Of a stretch of DNA of 64,000 bases, positions 36,719-46,422 are shown piece by piece. The stretch is from positions 2,934,532 to 2,998,531 of the forward strand of contig NZ_LT594621.1 of assembly GCF_900091655.1 (NCBI RefSeq), written 5' to 3'. The notes under the pieces are model-generated. The model worked only from the letters and a program-made list of their open reading frames with translations. It was not told the DNA's origin and made no database searches. Both the position numbers and the translations under genes were made by a program. This stretch comes from Culturomica massiliensis (lineage in GTDB: Bacteria; Bacteroidota; Bacteroidia; Bacteroidales; Marinifilaceae). Every line of letters begins with the position of its first letter. Position 1 is the stretch's first letter.

Positions 36719-38026
36719 ATGAATCCCAATATCCCCGATAACACCCATCCCAGAATCGTCATTATAGGCGGCGGTTTCGGCGGCCTCAAACTGATAGCAA
36801 AACTACGCCGTCATCGCTTTCAGCTCGTTCTACTCGACCGTAACAACTACCATCAGTTTCAACCCCTTTTATATCAGGTAGCGACGGCCGGATTAAACCC
36901 GGGTTCCATTGCTTTCCCTTTCCGCAAAGATTTCCGGCAGATTCCTGATTTTCATTTTCGGATGACAGAAGTAAAGCGAATCCTCCCGGAAAAAAAACAG
37001 GTAGAAACAACAATCGGTGTCATCTCCTACGATTACCTGATCATCGCCGCCGGCACAGATACCAATTATTTCGGGATGCAAAACCTGAAAGCCCATGTCA
37101 TGCCCATGAAAAGTGTCGTCGAAGCGATGGCCCTGCGTACAAAACTATTGAGCAATCTGGAAAAAGCGTTGATCACGGACGATCCGGCCAAACGACAACA
37201 ACTCCTGAACATTGTTGTAGTCGGCGGCGGAGCCTCGGGTGTTGAAATTGCAGGTGCCTTGACGGAAATGAAACGCTATATCTTCCAAAAAGACTACCCC
37301 GATCTGGGAGGTGGGGTTTTCAATATCTATCTGATAGAAGGCTCTCCCCGTCTGCTCGGCAATATGTCGGAACAGGCATCGCAAAAAGCCTGTCATTTCT
37401 TACAGAAAATGGGGGTAAATATACGATTGAACACAAAGGTTACCGGTTATGAAAACGACTGTATCTTGTTCGAAAGCAACGAAAAACTCCCAACCGAAAC
37501 TGTCATTTGGGTCAGTGGCGTAACCGCCAACCGGTTCGGAGGTATTCCGTTAACCTCTGTCGGTCGCGGAGGACGTATTCTGTGTAATGAATTCAATCAG
37601 GTAAAAGACCTGACAGACATATATGCCATAGGCGACATCTGTCTTCAAACCGAAGATAACTATCCCAACGGACATCCGCAAGTTGCCCAAGTTGCTATCC
37701 AGCAAGGTAAATTACTCGCTTCCAATATAATAAAAACAAGACAAAACAAACCTCTTACACCTTTCCATTACCGGGACAAAGGCAGCCTGGCCACCGTAGG
37801 GCGAAATAAAGCCGTTGCCGACCTTCCGTATCTGAAAACACAAGGCTTCATCGCCTGGTTCTTATGGATGGCCGTACATTTACGCTCCATTTTAGGCGTC
37901 CGGAACCGTCTCGAAATTCTGCTCAACTGGATGTGGAACTATTTTACATACGATCAGGCCATCCGTCTGATCTTTACTCCGATACACGGGGATGAAGAAG
38001 AAAAAGAGAAAAACTGTAAATCGTAA
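36719..38026 (+). CDS. ndh: Type II NADH:quinone dehydrogenase (NDH-2)
   Basis: Non-proton-pumping flavoprotein passing electrons from NADH to quinone at the inner membrane. 435 residues. FAD motif VIIGGGFGGLKL near residue 14 and NADH motif VVVGGGASGVEIAGAL near residue 165, plus AIGDIC in the FAD-binding end. A C-terminal amphipathic/hydrophobic stretch (IAWFLWMAVHLRS and LLNWMWNYFTYD) would attach it to the membrane. The last codons (Cys-Lys-Ser-stop) lie within a single arm of the AT-rich repeat, so that repeat supplies the stop codon. Confidence 0.92.
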   Translation: MNPNIPDNTHPRIVIIGGGFGGLKLIAKLRRHRFQLVLLDRNNYHQFQPLLYQVATAGLNPGSIAFPFRKDFRQIPDFHFRMTEVKRILPEKKQVETTIGVISYDYLIIAAGTDTNYFGMQNLKAHVMPMKSVVEAMALRTKLLSNLEKALITDDPAKRQQLLNIVVVGGGASGVEIAGALTEMKRYIFQKDYPDLGGGVFNIYLIEGSPRLLGNMSEQASQKACHFLQKMGVNIRLNTKVTGYENDCILFESNEKLPTETVIWVSGVTANRFGGIPLTSVGRGGRILCNEFNQVKDLTDIYAIGDICLQTEDNYPNGHPQVAQVAIQQGKLLASNIIKTRQNKPLTPFHYRDKGSLATVGRNKAVADLPYLKTQGFIAWFLWMAVHLRSILGVRNRLEILLNWMWNYFTYDQAIRLIFTPIHGDEEEKEKNCKS

Positions 38027-38035
38027 ATTTAAAAT
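38013..38035. repeat. Single arm of the AT-rich repeat at the ndh 3' end
   Basis: actgtaaatcgtaaatttaa and the following bases match the repeat arms seen elsewhere. It overlaps the last three codons and stop of ndh and reaches the stop of the convergent sulfatase gene. Confidence 0.55.
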
Positions 38036-39490
38036 TCAGTCAGTGGTTCTTTCATTTTCCAATAAAGGCCATTCCGGGTCATACACATGAGCCTCTTCCA
38101 TCCGTTTTTTCAATTCCTTTACCTTCCGGGGATACTTCGTCAATAAATCCGTTTTCTCCGAAGGATCTGCAGCCAAATTATACAATTCATACTTTGAGGC
38201 CTCTCCCTTAGAAGCATTCAGCCGTATCAACTTCCAATCCCCCTGGCGGACAGCCTGACGTCCTCCCAGTTCCTGAAATTCAAAATAAAAATAATCGTGT
38301 TCCTGTTGTTTCCCTTTTCCGGTAAGCAAAGGCATCAGACTAATCCCGTCCGTCGCTTTCACCTTACCTCCGGTCAACTCGGCAAAAGTGGGCATCATAT
38401 CCCAAAAAGAGCACATAAAATCCGTTTCCCCCTGCTCCACGACACCCGGCCAAACCGTAATAAACGGCACCCGGATACCTCCTTCGTACACATCCCGTTT
38501 ATATCCGCGGAATCCACCGTTACTATTGAAAAAATCAGGGTCGGCCCCTCCCTCTTTATGGGGTCCGTTATCGCTGGTAAACACGATAATCGTATGCTCA
38601 TACAATCCGAGCTCTTTCAACTTGTCAACCACTTGTCCTACATATACATCCAATCGGTATATCATGGCTGCAAACGTTGCATGAGGTTCTGTCTGAGAAC
38701 AATATCCTCCCTTGCGAAAAGCAGCGCATCCCTCATCACATCCCTTGTATGGAGTTTCCGGATACAAGCCTCTGAATTTCTGTATAATACTGTCTTCCGG
38801 AACAATCAATTCCGCATGAGGTATGACATAAGGCAGAAATAAAAAAAACGGTTTATCCTGATTCTCATCGATAAACCTCAAAGCCATCTGATGAATCGTA
38901 TCCTGGGTATACACTCCGAACCCACCGTCATTATTTCCCGGCAACTCCACCCTTTCCTGGTTATGCCACAAATGATCGGCATAATAATTATGCGCCAGCA
39001 ACTGACAATTAAATCCGAAAAACTCATCTATACCCTGGCGGTTCGGATCGCCCACAGAACCGGGAGAACCCAATCCCCATTTTCCGAAAGCCCCGGTAGC
39101 ATATCCTGCATTCTTAAATATTCTGAAAATAGATTCCATATTTGCAGGTAAAGCAGCCTGTCCTTCCGGCTCCACCTCTTTATTTCCCCGGATCGGAGCA
39201 TGTCCGGAATGCAAACCGGAAACCAAACAAGCCCGGGAAGGAGCACTGACCGTAGTTCCTGAATAACACTGAGTAAACCGCATCCCTTCCTGTGCCAAAC
39301 GATCGATATTGGGTGTCTCGAATTTTTGCTGCCCGTAACAACTGACATCCCCGTAACCCAGATCGTCAGCTATGATAAACACGATATTCGGAATTGGCTT
39401 TTCCTTTTCGGCTGCCATAGTTGTAAATGACACCAAATTAGCTGTCCCGAAAAGACACACCGGTACGATAATTTTACTATTCATTCTCAA
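38036..39490 (-). CDS. Exported sulfatase, S1 family, serine type
   Basis: Hydrolyses sulfate esters, likely on host glycans, in the periplasm. A signal peptide (cleavage near TMAA-EKE) precedes the alkaline-phosphatase-fold domain. Metal ligands are in IIADDLGYGD (Asp42/Asp43). The formylglycine motif is SAPSR with Ser82, so activation needs the radical-SAM anaerobic maturase, which is not in the window. DNGPHKEGG, GKWGLG and FEFQELGGRQAVR support the family; 484 residues is usual. ATG 39484 is an equally good start. It is convergent with ndh and divergent from typA. Not next to SusCD, so the substrate cannot be assigned. Confidence 0.9.
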   Translation of the reverse strand: MRMNSKIIVPVCLFGTANLVSFTTMAAEKEKPIPNIVFIIADDLGYGDVSCYGQQKFETPNIDRLAQEGMRFTQCYSGTTVSAPSRACLVSGLHSGHAPIRGNKEVEPEGQAALPANMESIFRIFKNAGYATGAFGKWGLGSPGSVGDPNRQGIDEFFGFNCQLLAHNYYADHLWHNQERVELPGNNDGGFGVYTQDTIHQMALRFIDENQDKPFFLFLPYVIPHAELIVPEDSIIQKFRGLYPETPYKGCDEGCAAFRKGGYCSQTEPHATFAAMIYRLDVYVGQVVDKLKELGLYEHTIIVFTSDNGPHKEGGADPDFFNSNGGFRGYKRDVYEGGIRVPFITVWPGVVEQGETDFMCSFWDMMPTFAELTGGKVKATDGISLMPLLTGKGKQQEHDYFYFEFQELGGRQAVRQGDWKLIRLNASKGEASKYELYNLAADPSEKTDLLTKYPRKVKELKKRMEEAHVYDPEWPLLENERTTD

Positions 39491-39630
39491 AAATATTACA
39501 AATTATCTACAAGTATACTAAATTTTTCCCAATTAAAAACCGAAAACGTTGGATATCCGTAAATGACGCGAAAATATTGATTGAAAGCGATTTTTCACTT
39601 TCAGGGTTTCGTTTTCTTCTCTTTTTATTG

Positions 39631-39638
39631 TAACTTTG
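39631..39638 (+). promoter_or_regulatory. -7 box for typA
   Basis: TAACTTTG fits TAnnTTTG and lies 25 bases before the typA ATG. The upstream -33 element is not clear. Confidence 0.55.
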
Positions 39639-39662
39639 CGACCCTAATTTTATAAATACAAA

Positions 39663-41483
39663 ATGCAGAATTTAAGGAACATTGCCATTATCGCGCACGT
39701 CGACCATGGTAAAACGACCTTGGTGGATAAAATGATCCTGCAAGGCAAACTATTCAGAGAAAACGAAAAACAAGGAGGTGACCTGATCCTCGACAATAAC
39801 GACCTCGAACGCGAAAGAGGTATCACAATTCTTTCTAAAAACGTATCAGTCCGATACAAAGACTATAAAATAAATATTATTGATACCCCGGGGCACTCGG
39901 ATTTTGGCGGAGAAGTTGAACGGGTATTGAACATGGCCGACGGAGTAATTTTATTGGTAGATGCTTTTGAAGGCACCATGCCGCAAACCCGCTTCGTATT
40001 GCAAAAAGCCCTGAACCTGGGTAAAAAAGCAATTGTCGTCGTTAATAAAGTAGATAAACCCAATTGCCGCCCGGAGGAAGTCCAGGAAGAAGTATTCGAC
40101 CTCATGTTCTCCCTGGGAGCTACAGAAGAACAATTGGATTTTGTGACCATATACGGAAGTGCCAAGCAAGGCTGGATGTCGACGGACTGGAAACATCAAA
40201 CGACAGATATCACCCCGTTACTGGACGCCATTATCGAAAATATACCCGCCCCTCAGGCTGCAGAAGGAACAGCTCAGATGTTGATCACTTCTTTGGAGTA
40301 TTCCTCTTACATCGGCCGGATCGCCGTCGGCAAATTAACGCGGGGAACTTTAAAAGCCGGACAAGCTATCACTCTTTGTAAGCGTGACGGCTCTCAGGAA
40401 AAAAGCCGTATCAAAGACCTGATGCTGTTCGAAGGCTTGGAAAAACAAAAAGCAGAGGAAGTAAAAGCCGGAGAAATTTGCGCTATCGTCGGGATTGAAG
40501 GTTTCGAGATCGGAGATACGATTGCTGATTATGAAAACCCGGAAGCACTCCCTCCGATTGCAATAGACGAACCGACGATGAGTATGTTGTTTACAATCAA
40601 CAACTCGCCGTTCTTCGGTAAAGACGGTAAATATGTCACTTCCCGCCACCTCAAAGAGCGACTGGATAAAGAACTGGAAAAAAATCTGGCCCTCCGCGTA
40701 CAGCCGGGCACCAGTGCCGATTCTTTCGTCGTTTTCGGACGGGGCGTACTTCATTTAAGCGTATTGATCGAAACCATGCGCCGGGAAGGCTATGAGCTGC
40801 AAGTCGGCCAGCCGAAAGTAATCATTAAAGAAATTGACGGCAAAAAATGCGAGCCAGTTGAAGAACTGACAATCGATATTCCGGAAGAATATTCCGGGAA
40901 ATCCATCGAAATGGTGACAAAACGAAAAGGCACGCTGAACAATATGCAAACCCGTGAAGACCGGGTACATCTGGACTTCGATATCCCTTCCCGGGGTATT
41001 ATCGGTTTACGCAGTAACTTATTGACTGCTTCCGCAGGAGAAGCCGTTATTGCACACCGCTTAAAAGGATTCGAGCCTTACAAGGGAGACATCGAAATGC
41101 GCATAAACGGTTCTCTGATAGCCATGGAAACCGGTGATTCATTCGCCTATGCCATCAATAAATTACAGGACCGGGGAAAATTCTTTATCGAACCGGGAGA
41201 AACAGTTTATGCCGGGCAGGTAATCGGGGAAAGCACCCGTCCCGACGACATTGTCATCAATGTATGTAAATCCAAGAAACTGACAAACATGCGTGCAAGC
41301 GGTTCTGACGAAAAAACAAATATCGCTCCCCCTATCAAATTCAGCCTGGAGGAAGCCCTCGAATACATTCAGGAAGATGAATACGTAGAAGTCACGCCAC
41401 ATGCCATGCGGTTGAGAAAGATTTATCTGGACGAGAACGAACGTAAACGCCAGGAAAAATCGAAAAGCAGTACCAACGAATAA
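39663..41483 (+). CDS. typA: Ribosome-associated GTPase TypA/BipA
   Basis: Translational GTPase of the EF-G family that acts in ribosome assembly and stress adaptation. 606 residues. G1 AHVDHGKTTLVDK starts at residue 9, then GITILS, DTPGHSDFGGEVER, and NKVDKPN. Domain II follows from about 200, and EF-G-like domains plus the BipA-specific C-terminal domain run to the end (SRGIIGLRSN near 440, ending in a lysine-rich tail). Strong terminator 21 bases after the stop. Confidence 0.97.
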   Translation: MQNLRNIAIIAHVDHGKTTLVDKMILQGKLFRENEKQGGDLILDNNDLERERGITILSKNVSVRYKDYKINIIDTPGHSDFGGEVERVLNMADGVILLVDAFEGTMPQTRFVLQKALNLGKKAIVVVNKVDKPNCRPEEVQEEVFDLMFSLGATEEQLDFVTIYGSAKQGWMSTDWKHQTTDITPLLDAIIENIPAPQAAEGTAQMLITSLEYSSYIGRIAVGKLTRGTLKAGQAITLCKRDGSQEKSRIKDLMLFEGLEKQKAEEVKAGEICAIVGIEGFEIGDTIADYENPEALPPIAIDEPTMSMLFTINNSPFFGKDGKYVTSRHLKERLDKELEKNLALRVQPGTSADSFVVFGRGVLHLSVLIETMRREGYELQVGQPKVIIKEIDGKKCEPVEELTIDIPEEYSGKSIEMVTKRKGTLNNMQTREDRVHLDFDIPSRGIIGLRSNLLTASAGEAVIAHRLKGFEPYKGDIEMRINGSLIAMETGDSFAYAINKLQDRGKFFIEPGETVYAGQVIGESTRPDDIVINVCKSKKLTNMRASGSDEKTNIAPPIKFSLEEALEYIQEDEYVEVTPHAMRLRKIYLDENERKRQEKSKSSTNE

Positions 41484-41503
41484 TTCATTGTTATTCCGAT
41501 ACA

Positions 41504-41539
41504 AAGAGGCTGTAGTTTTTACTACAGTCTCTTCTTTTT
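41504..41539 (+). terminator. Intrinsic terminator of typA
   Basis: AAGAGGCTGTAGT (41504-41516) pairs with ACTACAGTCTCTT (41521-41533) with one G:U pair and a TTTT loop, and a T-rich stretch follows. The bases from 41540 to the next promoter at 41718 hold no gene that I can see. Confidence 0.9.
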
Positions 41540-41717
41540 ATACCTAAACGATAAAAATCAAAAAGAGAAATGTAAATTTCAGACCGCTCCGCGAAGGAAG
41601 TTGCAAAACCCATCAAAAATCTCAACAGGTCCGGTTTAACCATCGGTTTGACTTCTTTTCCAGGACAATCCTGTCCCTCTGTCGTTCAAGCCTATCCATC
41701 ATATAATTCTCATTTTT

Positions 41718-41750
41718 TTTGTTTTTTTTGAAAATATATACCTATATTTG
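41718..41750 (+). promoter_or_regulatory. Promoter of the five-gene exported-protein operon
   Basis: TTTG at 41718-41721, a 21-base spacer and TATATTTG at 41743-41750 match the Bacteroidales -33/-7 arrangement. This predicts a start near 41757 and a leader of about 130 bases before the first gene at 41887. Confidence 0.6.
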
Positions 41751-41886
41751 TAGAAAGTGTAAGCTAGATAATTGTTTTATTATAAAAACAGAAATCGATT
41801 CAACAGTGTTGTTTTCAGGAAAAAAAGAGGACAACGGTAATTTAATTTGCGAAAAATATTCAACAGACAAATAAAATTTAAAAACT

Positions 41887-42402
41887 ATGAAAGGCGTACT
41901 CATACTTATTCTAACGATTTTACCCATTATTGCTTTTTCTCAAAAAAAGAAACAAAGGTTAGCAGACCAGGATACGGAAAACTGGCGTTACGAATTAGAA
42001 GCTGTAAATGTAGGGATACAAGGAACTTGCTTGGTAAAAGTGTGGAGTTTTTCTAAAAATCCGACGATTGCCACAAACCAGGCCCGTAAAAATGCCGTTC
42101 ATGGAGTTATTTTTAAAGGGGTTCCGGCTAAAGAACGGATTCCGGGCAAAAAGCCGTTGGTGCAAAACGCAGAAATCGAAAAACAAAATGCTGATTTCTT
42201 CAAATCCTTTTTCCAAACCAATGGCGGCGACTATATGCGTTTCGTAACATTGACGAATAACGGGGCCATCGCCGCAGGAGATATCATGAAAGTCGGGAAA
42301 AAAGAATATAAAGTCGGTGTTGTCGTAACGGTACAATACAACGATTTAAGAAAATATCTGGAAGAAAAAGGAATTGTAAAAAGATTAGATGCGGGATTTT
42401 AA
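41887..42402 (+). CDS. Exported protein of unknown function, first gene of the LPP20/DUF6175-like operon
   Basis: 171 residues. Signal peptide MKGVLILILTILPIIAFS, predicted cleavage before QKKK. The mature part has a VKVWSFSKNPTIATNQARKNAV segment, like the helix of small LPP20/FlgT-type periplasmic domains in which a row of Ala/Arg residues follows a beta strand, and a C-terminal VGVVVTVQYNDLRKYLEEKG strand-helix pair. No catalytic motif. It is 10-11 bases from, or slightly overlapping, the next gene depending on that gene's start. Function unknown. Confidence 0.7.
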   Translation: MKGVLILILTILPIIAFSQKKKQRLADQDTENWRYELEAVNVGIQGTCLVKVWSFSKNPTIATNQARKNAVHGVIFKGVPAKERIPGKKPLVQNAEIEKQNADFFKSFFQTNGGDYMRFVTLTNNGAIAAGDIMKVGKKEYKVGVVVTVQYNDLRKYLEEKGIVKRLDAGF

Positions 42403-42412
42403 ACTTAGAACT

Positions 42413-43360
42413 ATGAAAAAGACATTTATCAATATCATCTTTTTGTGTGTATTCACCTTAACGGGCTTTTGTCAGGCAAAGAAACCGACAATCATGGTTG
42501 TTCCGAGCGACGTTTGGTGCTATCAGAACGGATTTGTAAAAGAATACGACGATATGGGCAGCAAAAGCACCATTTCAGACTACAAAGCCGCATTGTTGAA
42601 AAATCCGGATTTAACTCTGGCTATCAGTAAAATAGGTGAAATGATGAGCGAGCGGGGTTTCAACCTGAAAGTTCTTGCCGATTGTTTAAAAGCATTGGAT
42701 ACAGAGGCCGCTGAAGAAAGCGTTTCCATGACAGACCAGGGAGGTATAGCCGAATCGCCGATCGACAAATTACGCAAAGTCGCAAAAGCCGATATCTGGA
42801 TGCAACTGATGTGGACTGTCAACAAGAAAGGCCCCCAACATACATTGACATTTAATTTACAAGGTATCGATGCCTATACAAACAAACAAATTGCTGCAGC
42901 TTCCGGTACAGGAGAACCCTCTTTCAGTGTCGAACTACCGGTTTTACTGGAAGAAGCAATCATCGGTCACATCGATCAATTCAACAGCCAGTTACAGGCA
43001 CATTTCGACGATTTATTCGAAAACGGACGGGAAGTGTCTCTGGAGTGTAAACGAACCAATGATTCGGACGTCAATTTCGAATCGGAATTTGACGGAGATG
43101 AGCTTAGTTTCCTGATCGAAGACTGGATGGCACAGAACACGGTAAGCGGCCGTTTTTCGACTTCCGACGTTACCGAAAACAGAATGAAATTCGAACAGGT
43201 ACGCATACCGATGGTCAATGCCAACGGACGTGCCCTGGATACCCGCAATTGGGCCAACGAGCTTCGGAAAGCACTGCGGACCAAGTACAACATTAAAGCC
43301 AAATTATCGACCAAAGGTTTAGGTCAGGCTTACATCATTATCGAAGGTAGTCAACAATAA
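42413..43360 (+). CDS. Exported DUF6175-like protein
   Basis: 315 residues from ATG 42413; an in-frame ATG at 42389 would overlap the previous gene and precede the signal peptide, so 42413 is chosen. The signal peptide ends LTGFC-QAKK. The start of the mature protein (KPTIMVVPSDVWCYQNGF, ISKIGEMMSERGF) matches what I recall as DUF6175 proteins of Bacteroidales. KADIWMQLMWTVNK and an eight-residue GQAYIIIE near the C-terminus suggest a two-lobed alpha/beta protein. No enzymatic motif recognised; probably periplasmic or outer-membrane associated. Confidence 0.72.
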   Translation: MKKTFINIIFLCVFTLTGFCQAKKPTIMVVPSDVWCYQNGFVKEYDDMGSKSTISDYKAALLKNPDLTLAISKIGEMMSERGFNLKVLADCLKALDTEAAEESVSMTDQGGIAESPIDKLRKVAKADIWMQLMWTVNKKGPQHTLTFNLQGIDAYTNKQIAAASGTGEPSFSVELPVLLEEAIIGHIDQFNSQLQAHFDDLFENGREVSLECKRTNDSDVNFESEFDGDELSFLIEDWMAQNTVSGRFSTSDVTENRMKFEQVRIPMVNANGRALDTRNWANELRKALRTKYNIKAKLSTKGLGQAYIIIEGSQQ

Positions 43361-43372
43361 AATTACAAAGTC

Positions 43373-44359
43373 ATGAGGAAATTTTTATACGGTATAGCCA
43401 TCCTGCTTCTTTGCTCATTCTACAGTCAGGGACAAGAAGTTCTGAGTGCCAAAGAAATGGTAGCCGTAACTCCTGTAGTTCCTGACGGACTGGATTTGCC
43501 GGATTATGCCAAAAAGGCCCTGGAGCATAAATTAATCCAAATCACCACACAAAACGGTTTCGGTTCGATCTCCGGTGAGATTGCTCTGACAGCCAATGTC
43601 ATAACAACCGACAAACAAGTGACAGGCACTATCCCGGCTCAATATGTAGTAAGCCTGGAAGTATCCCTGATCGTGGTTAATGTTTTGGAAGGGACAATCA
43701 TCAACGAAATTGCCGTACCTCTGAAAGGGATCGACAAAGCAGAAAACCGGGCTATCACAATGGCTTTCAACAATCTGAACCCTCGTAGTCCGGCCATTCG
43801 GAATTTTATGAACCAATGCCGGAAAAAAATCATCGATTACTATACGACCCGGATACCGGCTTTGACAGCCAAAGCCAAATCACTGGCAGACCGTACAGAA
43901 TACGATCAGGCCCTGGCCGTACTGGCCTCCGTTCCTGAAAGCGTGGACGAATATCCGGCTATTGCCGATCAGATGGTTGCCATTTACATGAAGAAAATCG
44001 ACAAAGACGGAACGGCGTTTCTTCAAAATGCAAAAGCCAAATTAGCACAGCACGACCTTGAAGGCGCATTGAACGAACTCATCCGTATAGATCCATCCAG
44101 CAACTGTTTTGCAAAAGCAACCGAGATGATCGATGCAATAAAACAAAAGGCTGACGAAAAAGAGAAAGCGGAATTAGAACGGGAAATGCAACAACTGGAA
44201 GCTGAAAAAGAAGCTCAGCAAAAAGCGCAGGAGAACCAGGTCATGCTAGAGAAACTACGTATAGAAGCAGCTAAAAAAGCAGGAGAAAATTACACGAGAA
44301 CTTCTTCCTCAGACATGGAAAAACAGGTCAGCAAATGGTTTCTGGAAAGATTCAAATAA
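43373..44359 (+). CDS. Exported protein with CsgG/FlgT-like N-terminal region and C-terminal coiled coil
   Basis: 328 residues. Signal peptide to about FYSQG, cleaving before Gln. Residues about 25-150 alternate strands and helices (LPDYAKKALEHKLIQITTQNGFG, then VVSLEVSLIVVNVLEGTIINEI), reminiscent of CsgG/TolB-N-like assembly proteins; this is a fold impression only. Residues about 165-255 are helical and repeat-like. Residues about 262-310 form a charged coiled coil rich in E/K/Q/A. 12 bases after the previous gene. Confidence 0.65.
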   Translation: MRKFLYGIAILLLCSFYSQGQEVLSAKEMVAVTPVVPDGLDLPDYAKKALEHKLIQITTQNGFGSISGEIALTANVITTDKQVTGTIPAQYVVSLEVSLIVVNVLEGTIINEIAVPLKGIDKAENRAITMAFNNLNPRSPAIRNFMNQCRKKIIDYYTTRIPALTAKAKSLADRTEYDQALAVLASVPESVDEYPAIADQMVAIYMKKIDKDGTAFLQNAKAKLAQHDLEGALNELIRIDPSSNCFAKATEMIDAIKQKADEKEKAELEREMQQLEAEKEAQQKAQENQVMLEKLRIEAAKKAGENYTRTSSSDMEKQVSKWFLERFK

Positions 44360-44401
44360 TACCCGATTGTTGACAAACAACAACTCAAAAACCGAACTAC
44401 T

Positions 44402-45685
44402 ATGAAACATATACGCGTTTTATCACTGCTTCTTTTTATCGGAATACTTCCTTGTACAGCACAATTGAAAGTTGTTCAGAAAAGTGCCAAAAAAACACCG
44501 GTATGGGTAAATACAACCCAAAAAGACTACATCGTCACCTCTGCCATTGCAGACAATATAGAAAGGGCGAAAAACGAATGTATGGATAACATCCGTAAAT
44601 ACGTCATCGATGCTGTAGCTCAAAATGTAAAATCCTCCAGTGAAAGTACGATCAACCAGGAGTCTGTCAACAGCGGCATCGTCAATTTCCTGGACTCATA
44701 CACCTACACAGCTCAGACCCAATCTGCCAACCTGCCTTATCTGACAGGAATTTCCGAATCTAAAATAGAAGAAGCTTATTGGGAAAAAAGAGAGGATAAA
44801 AAAACAAAAGAAATATCCTACCTGTATTGTGTAAAATATCCGTTCCCGAGTCTCGAACTGAAAAAACTCGTTCATGAATTCCAGCGCAAAGACAACGAAA
44901 TGAATGAAAAATACAATACACTGGAAGAACAATATGAGAACATCACCTCTGTCGCGCAGATCGATAAAGCCGTCACAGACCTCAACAGCCTCATCCGGTA
45001 TTTTTTCGACGATGTCAGAAAAGAGGCTGCCAGAAACTTACAACGCAATTACAGACAACTATACAATGAAATCTCTATTCACGAAATTTCCAACAAACTG
45101 GGGTGTTATTGTCTTGACCTGCAATTGAGAGGAAAAGCCATAAAAGTTTCACAACGGCCTGTCGTAAAATCAGCAACATTGACACAAATAAGACCGGAAG
45201 CAGAAGAAGACCACTGGAATATCCATTATAATTCCGAAACCTGTGATCCGACAGAAGAAAACTTTGCTACAATAACTTTCAAATTGGGAAACAAAAACTT
45301 ATCCCAAACATTTTATATCGATCCCGAACAGGATAAAGTAAAAGTAATTTTAAGCAAAGACGTCTACCTGACAGCGGAAACGAAGACCGACTCTACCTTA
45401 ACCAACATTAGTATTCGCATAAACCTCGAATCCAAAGCAGCTTATACCATCGACAACATTACCTTAAATGTTCCGGGATTAAGCATGCCGTTATTTATTG
45501 ACAATTTAAATCAGACTGTTTCCAAAGGTACACAAACGGTTAATATCGATTATAACGGTGAGGTAGAATTATTAGAGAAACAAAACAACAGGATGAATCT
45601 ATTAAAAGGCCATCTGGAAATCAAAAATACGGAAGGAATTTCCAAACGTATTGATTTTTCCCTTCCTTTTAAAGCAAATTGGTAA
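44402..45685 (+). CDS. Exported LPP20-like protein with C-terminal beta domain
   Basis: 427 residues, signal peptide ending PCTA-QLK. PVWVNTTQKDYIVTSAIADNIERAKNECM is the LPP20/FlgT-type signature: a short strand, then a helix that lists A-x-x-x-A-K/R. A coiled segment (about 155-185) and a C-terminal half of beta strands follow (KVILSKDVYLTAE, IRINLESKAAYTIDNI, GTQTVNIDYNGEVELL). No catalytic residues recognised. Probably part of an envelope assembly with its four neighbours. Confidence 0.68.
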   Translation: MKHIRVLSLLLFIGILPCTAQLKVVQKSAKKTPVWVNTTQKDYIVTSAIADNIERAKNECMDNIRKYVIDAVAQNVKSSSESTINQESVNSGIVNFLDSYTYTAQTQSANLPYLTGISESKIEEAYWEKREDKKTKEISYLYCVKYPFPSLELKKLVHEFQRKDNEMNEKYNTLEEQYENITSVAQIDKAVTDLNSLIRYFFDDVRKEAARNLQRNYRQLYNEISIHEISNKLGCYCLDLQLRGKAIKVSQRPVVKSATLTQIRPEAEEDHWNIHYNSETCDPTEENFATITFKLGNKNLSQTFYIDPEQDKVKVILSKDVYLTAETKTDSTLTNISIRINLESKAAYTIDNITLNVPGLSMPLFIDNLNQTVSKGTQTVNIDYNGEVELLEKQNNRMNLLKGHLEIKNTEGISKRIDFSLPFKANW

Positions 45686-45707
45686 CAAATAACTCAAATT
45701 ATCGACT

Positions 45708-46358
45708 ATGAAAACTATTGTAAAAGTATTAGTATGCTCATTGGCATTGGTATTTGCCTGTTCAGCAGTTGAAGCACAAACCAGTAATAAAAAACTGAAA
45801 AAAGACCTGAAAAGTAAAGTAGAAAAAGACTGTCGTAAAACAGCTAAGAAATTAGAAAAAGAAGGCTGGAAAGTTATGCCCGGTAAGCTTCCGATGGAAA
45901 GACAAATCCAGGACAGCCGTTATGCCGAACTCGACAAGGATAACAAAGGTGAAAAATTATACTTTACCGGTACACATAAAGCAACGGGCGGTAATTATTC
46001 TGCCGCTAAAAAAATCGCTGACGACCGCGCCCGGATGGAAATTGCAGAACACATCAATACCACACTTTCGGGTCTTGTAAAAAGTAAACTTTCTACCACC
46101 AACTACGGTGAAGACGATATCGAAACGATCGACGAGTTTGTTTCTACCAATAAAAACCTGGTATCCGCCTCTTTAAAGGGAGTATTTCCTGTATTGGAAA
46201 TATACCGTGAAAAAGGAAACGGCGTCGTGGAAGTGCAAGTAATGGTAAAAACCAATGCAGCCGACGCTCTTAAAGCAGCTAAAAAGGTGTATCGCGATGA
46301 ATTATATCAAAAGTCAGAGAAATTAGCTCAGGAACTGGATGAAATCTTACCGTACTAA
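45708..46358 (+). CDS. Exported LPP20-like protein, last gene of the operon
   Basis: 216 residues. Signal peptide ends SAVEA-QTSN. A lysine-rich stretch follows, then an LPP20-like fold: RQIQDSRYAELD, LYFTGTHKATGGNYSAAKKIADDRARMEIAEHI (helix after a strand), and FPVLEIYREKGNGVVEVQVMVKT. 22 bases after the previous gene and followed by a strong terminator, so it closes the five-gene unit. It may share ancestry with the gene before it. Function unknown. Confidence 0.7.
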   Translation: MKTIVKVLVCSLALVFACSAVEAQTSNKKLKKDLKSKVEKDCRKTAKKLEKEGWKVMPGKLPMERQIQDSRYAELDKDNKGEKLYFTGTHKATGGNYSAAKKIADDRARMEIAEHINTTLSGLVKSKLSTTNYGEDDIETIDEFVSTNKNLVSASLKGVFPVLEIYREKGNGVVEVQVMVKTNAADALKAAKKVYRDELYQKSEKLAQELDEILPY

Positions 46359-46388
46359 CAGTAATTATTCTTCCGGATCATAAAATTT

Positions 46389-46422
46389 AAAAAGGAAATA
46401 TTTCAAAATATTTCCTTTTTAA
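46389..46422 (+). terminator. Intrinsic terminator of the five-gene operon
   Basis: AAAAAGGAAATATTT (46389-46403) and AAATATTTCCTTTTT (46406-46420) are exact reverse complements with almost no loop, so the apex will open by two or three pairs. T-rich on the exit side. Confidence 0.8.
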
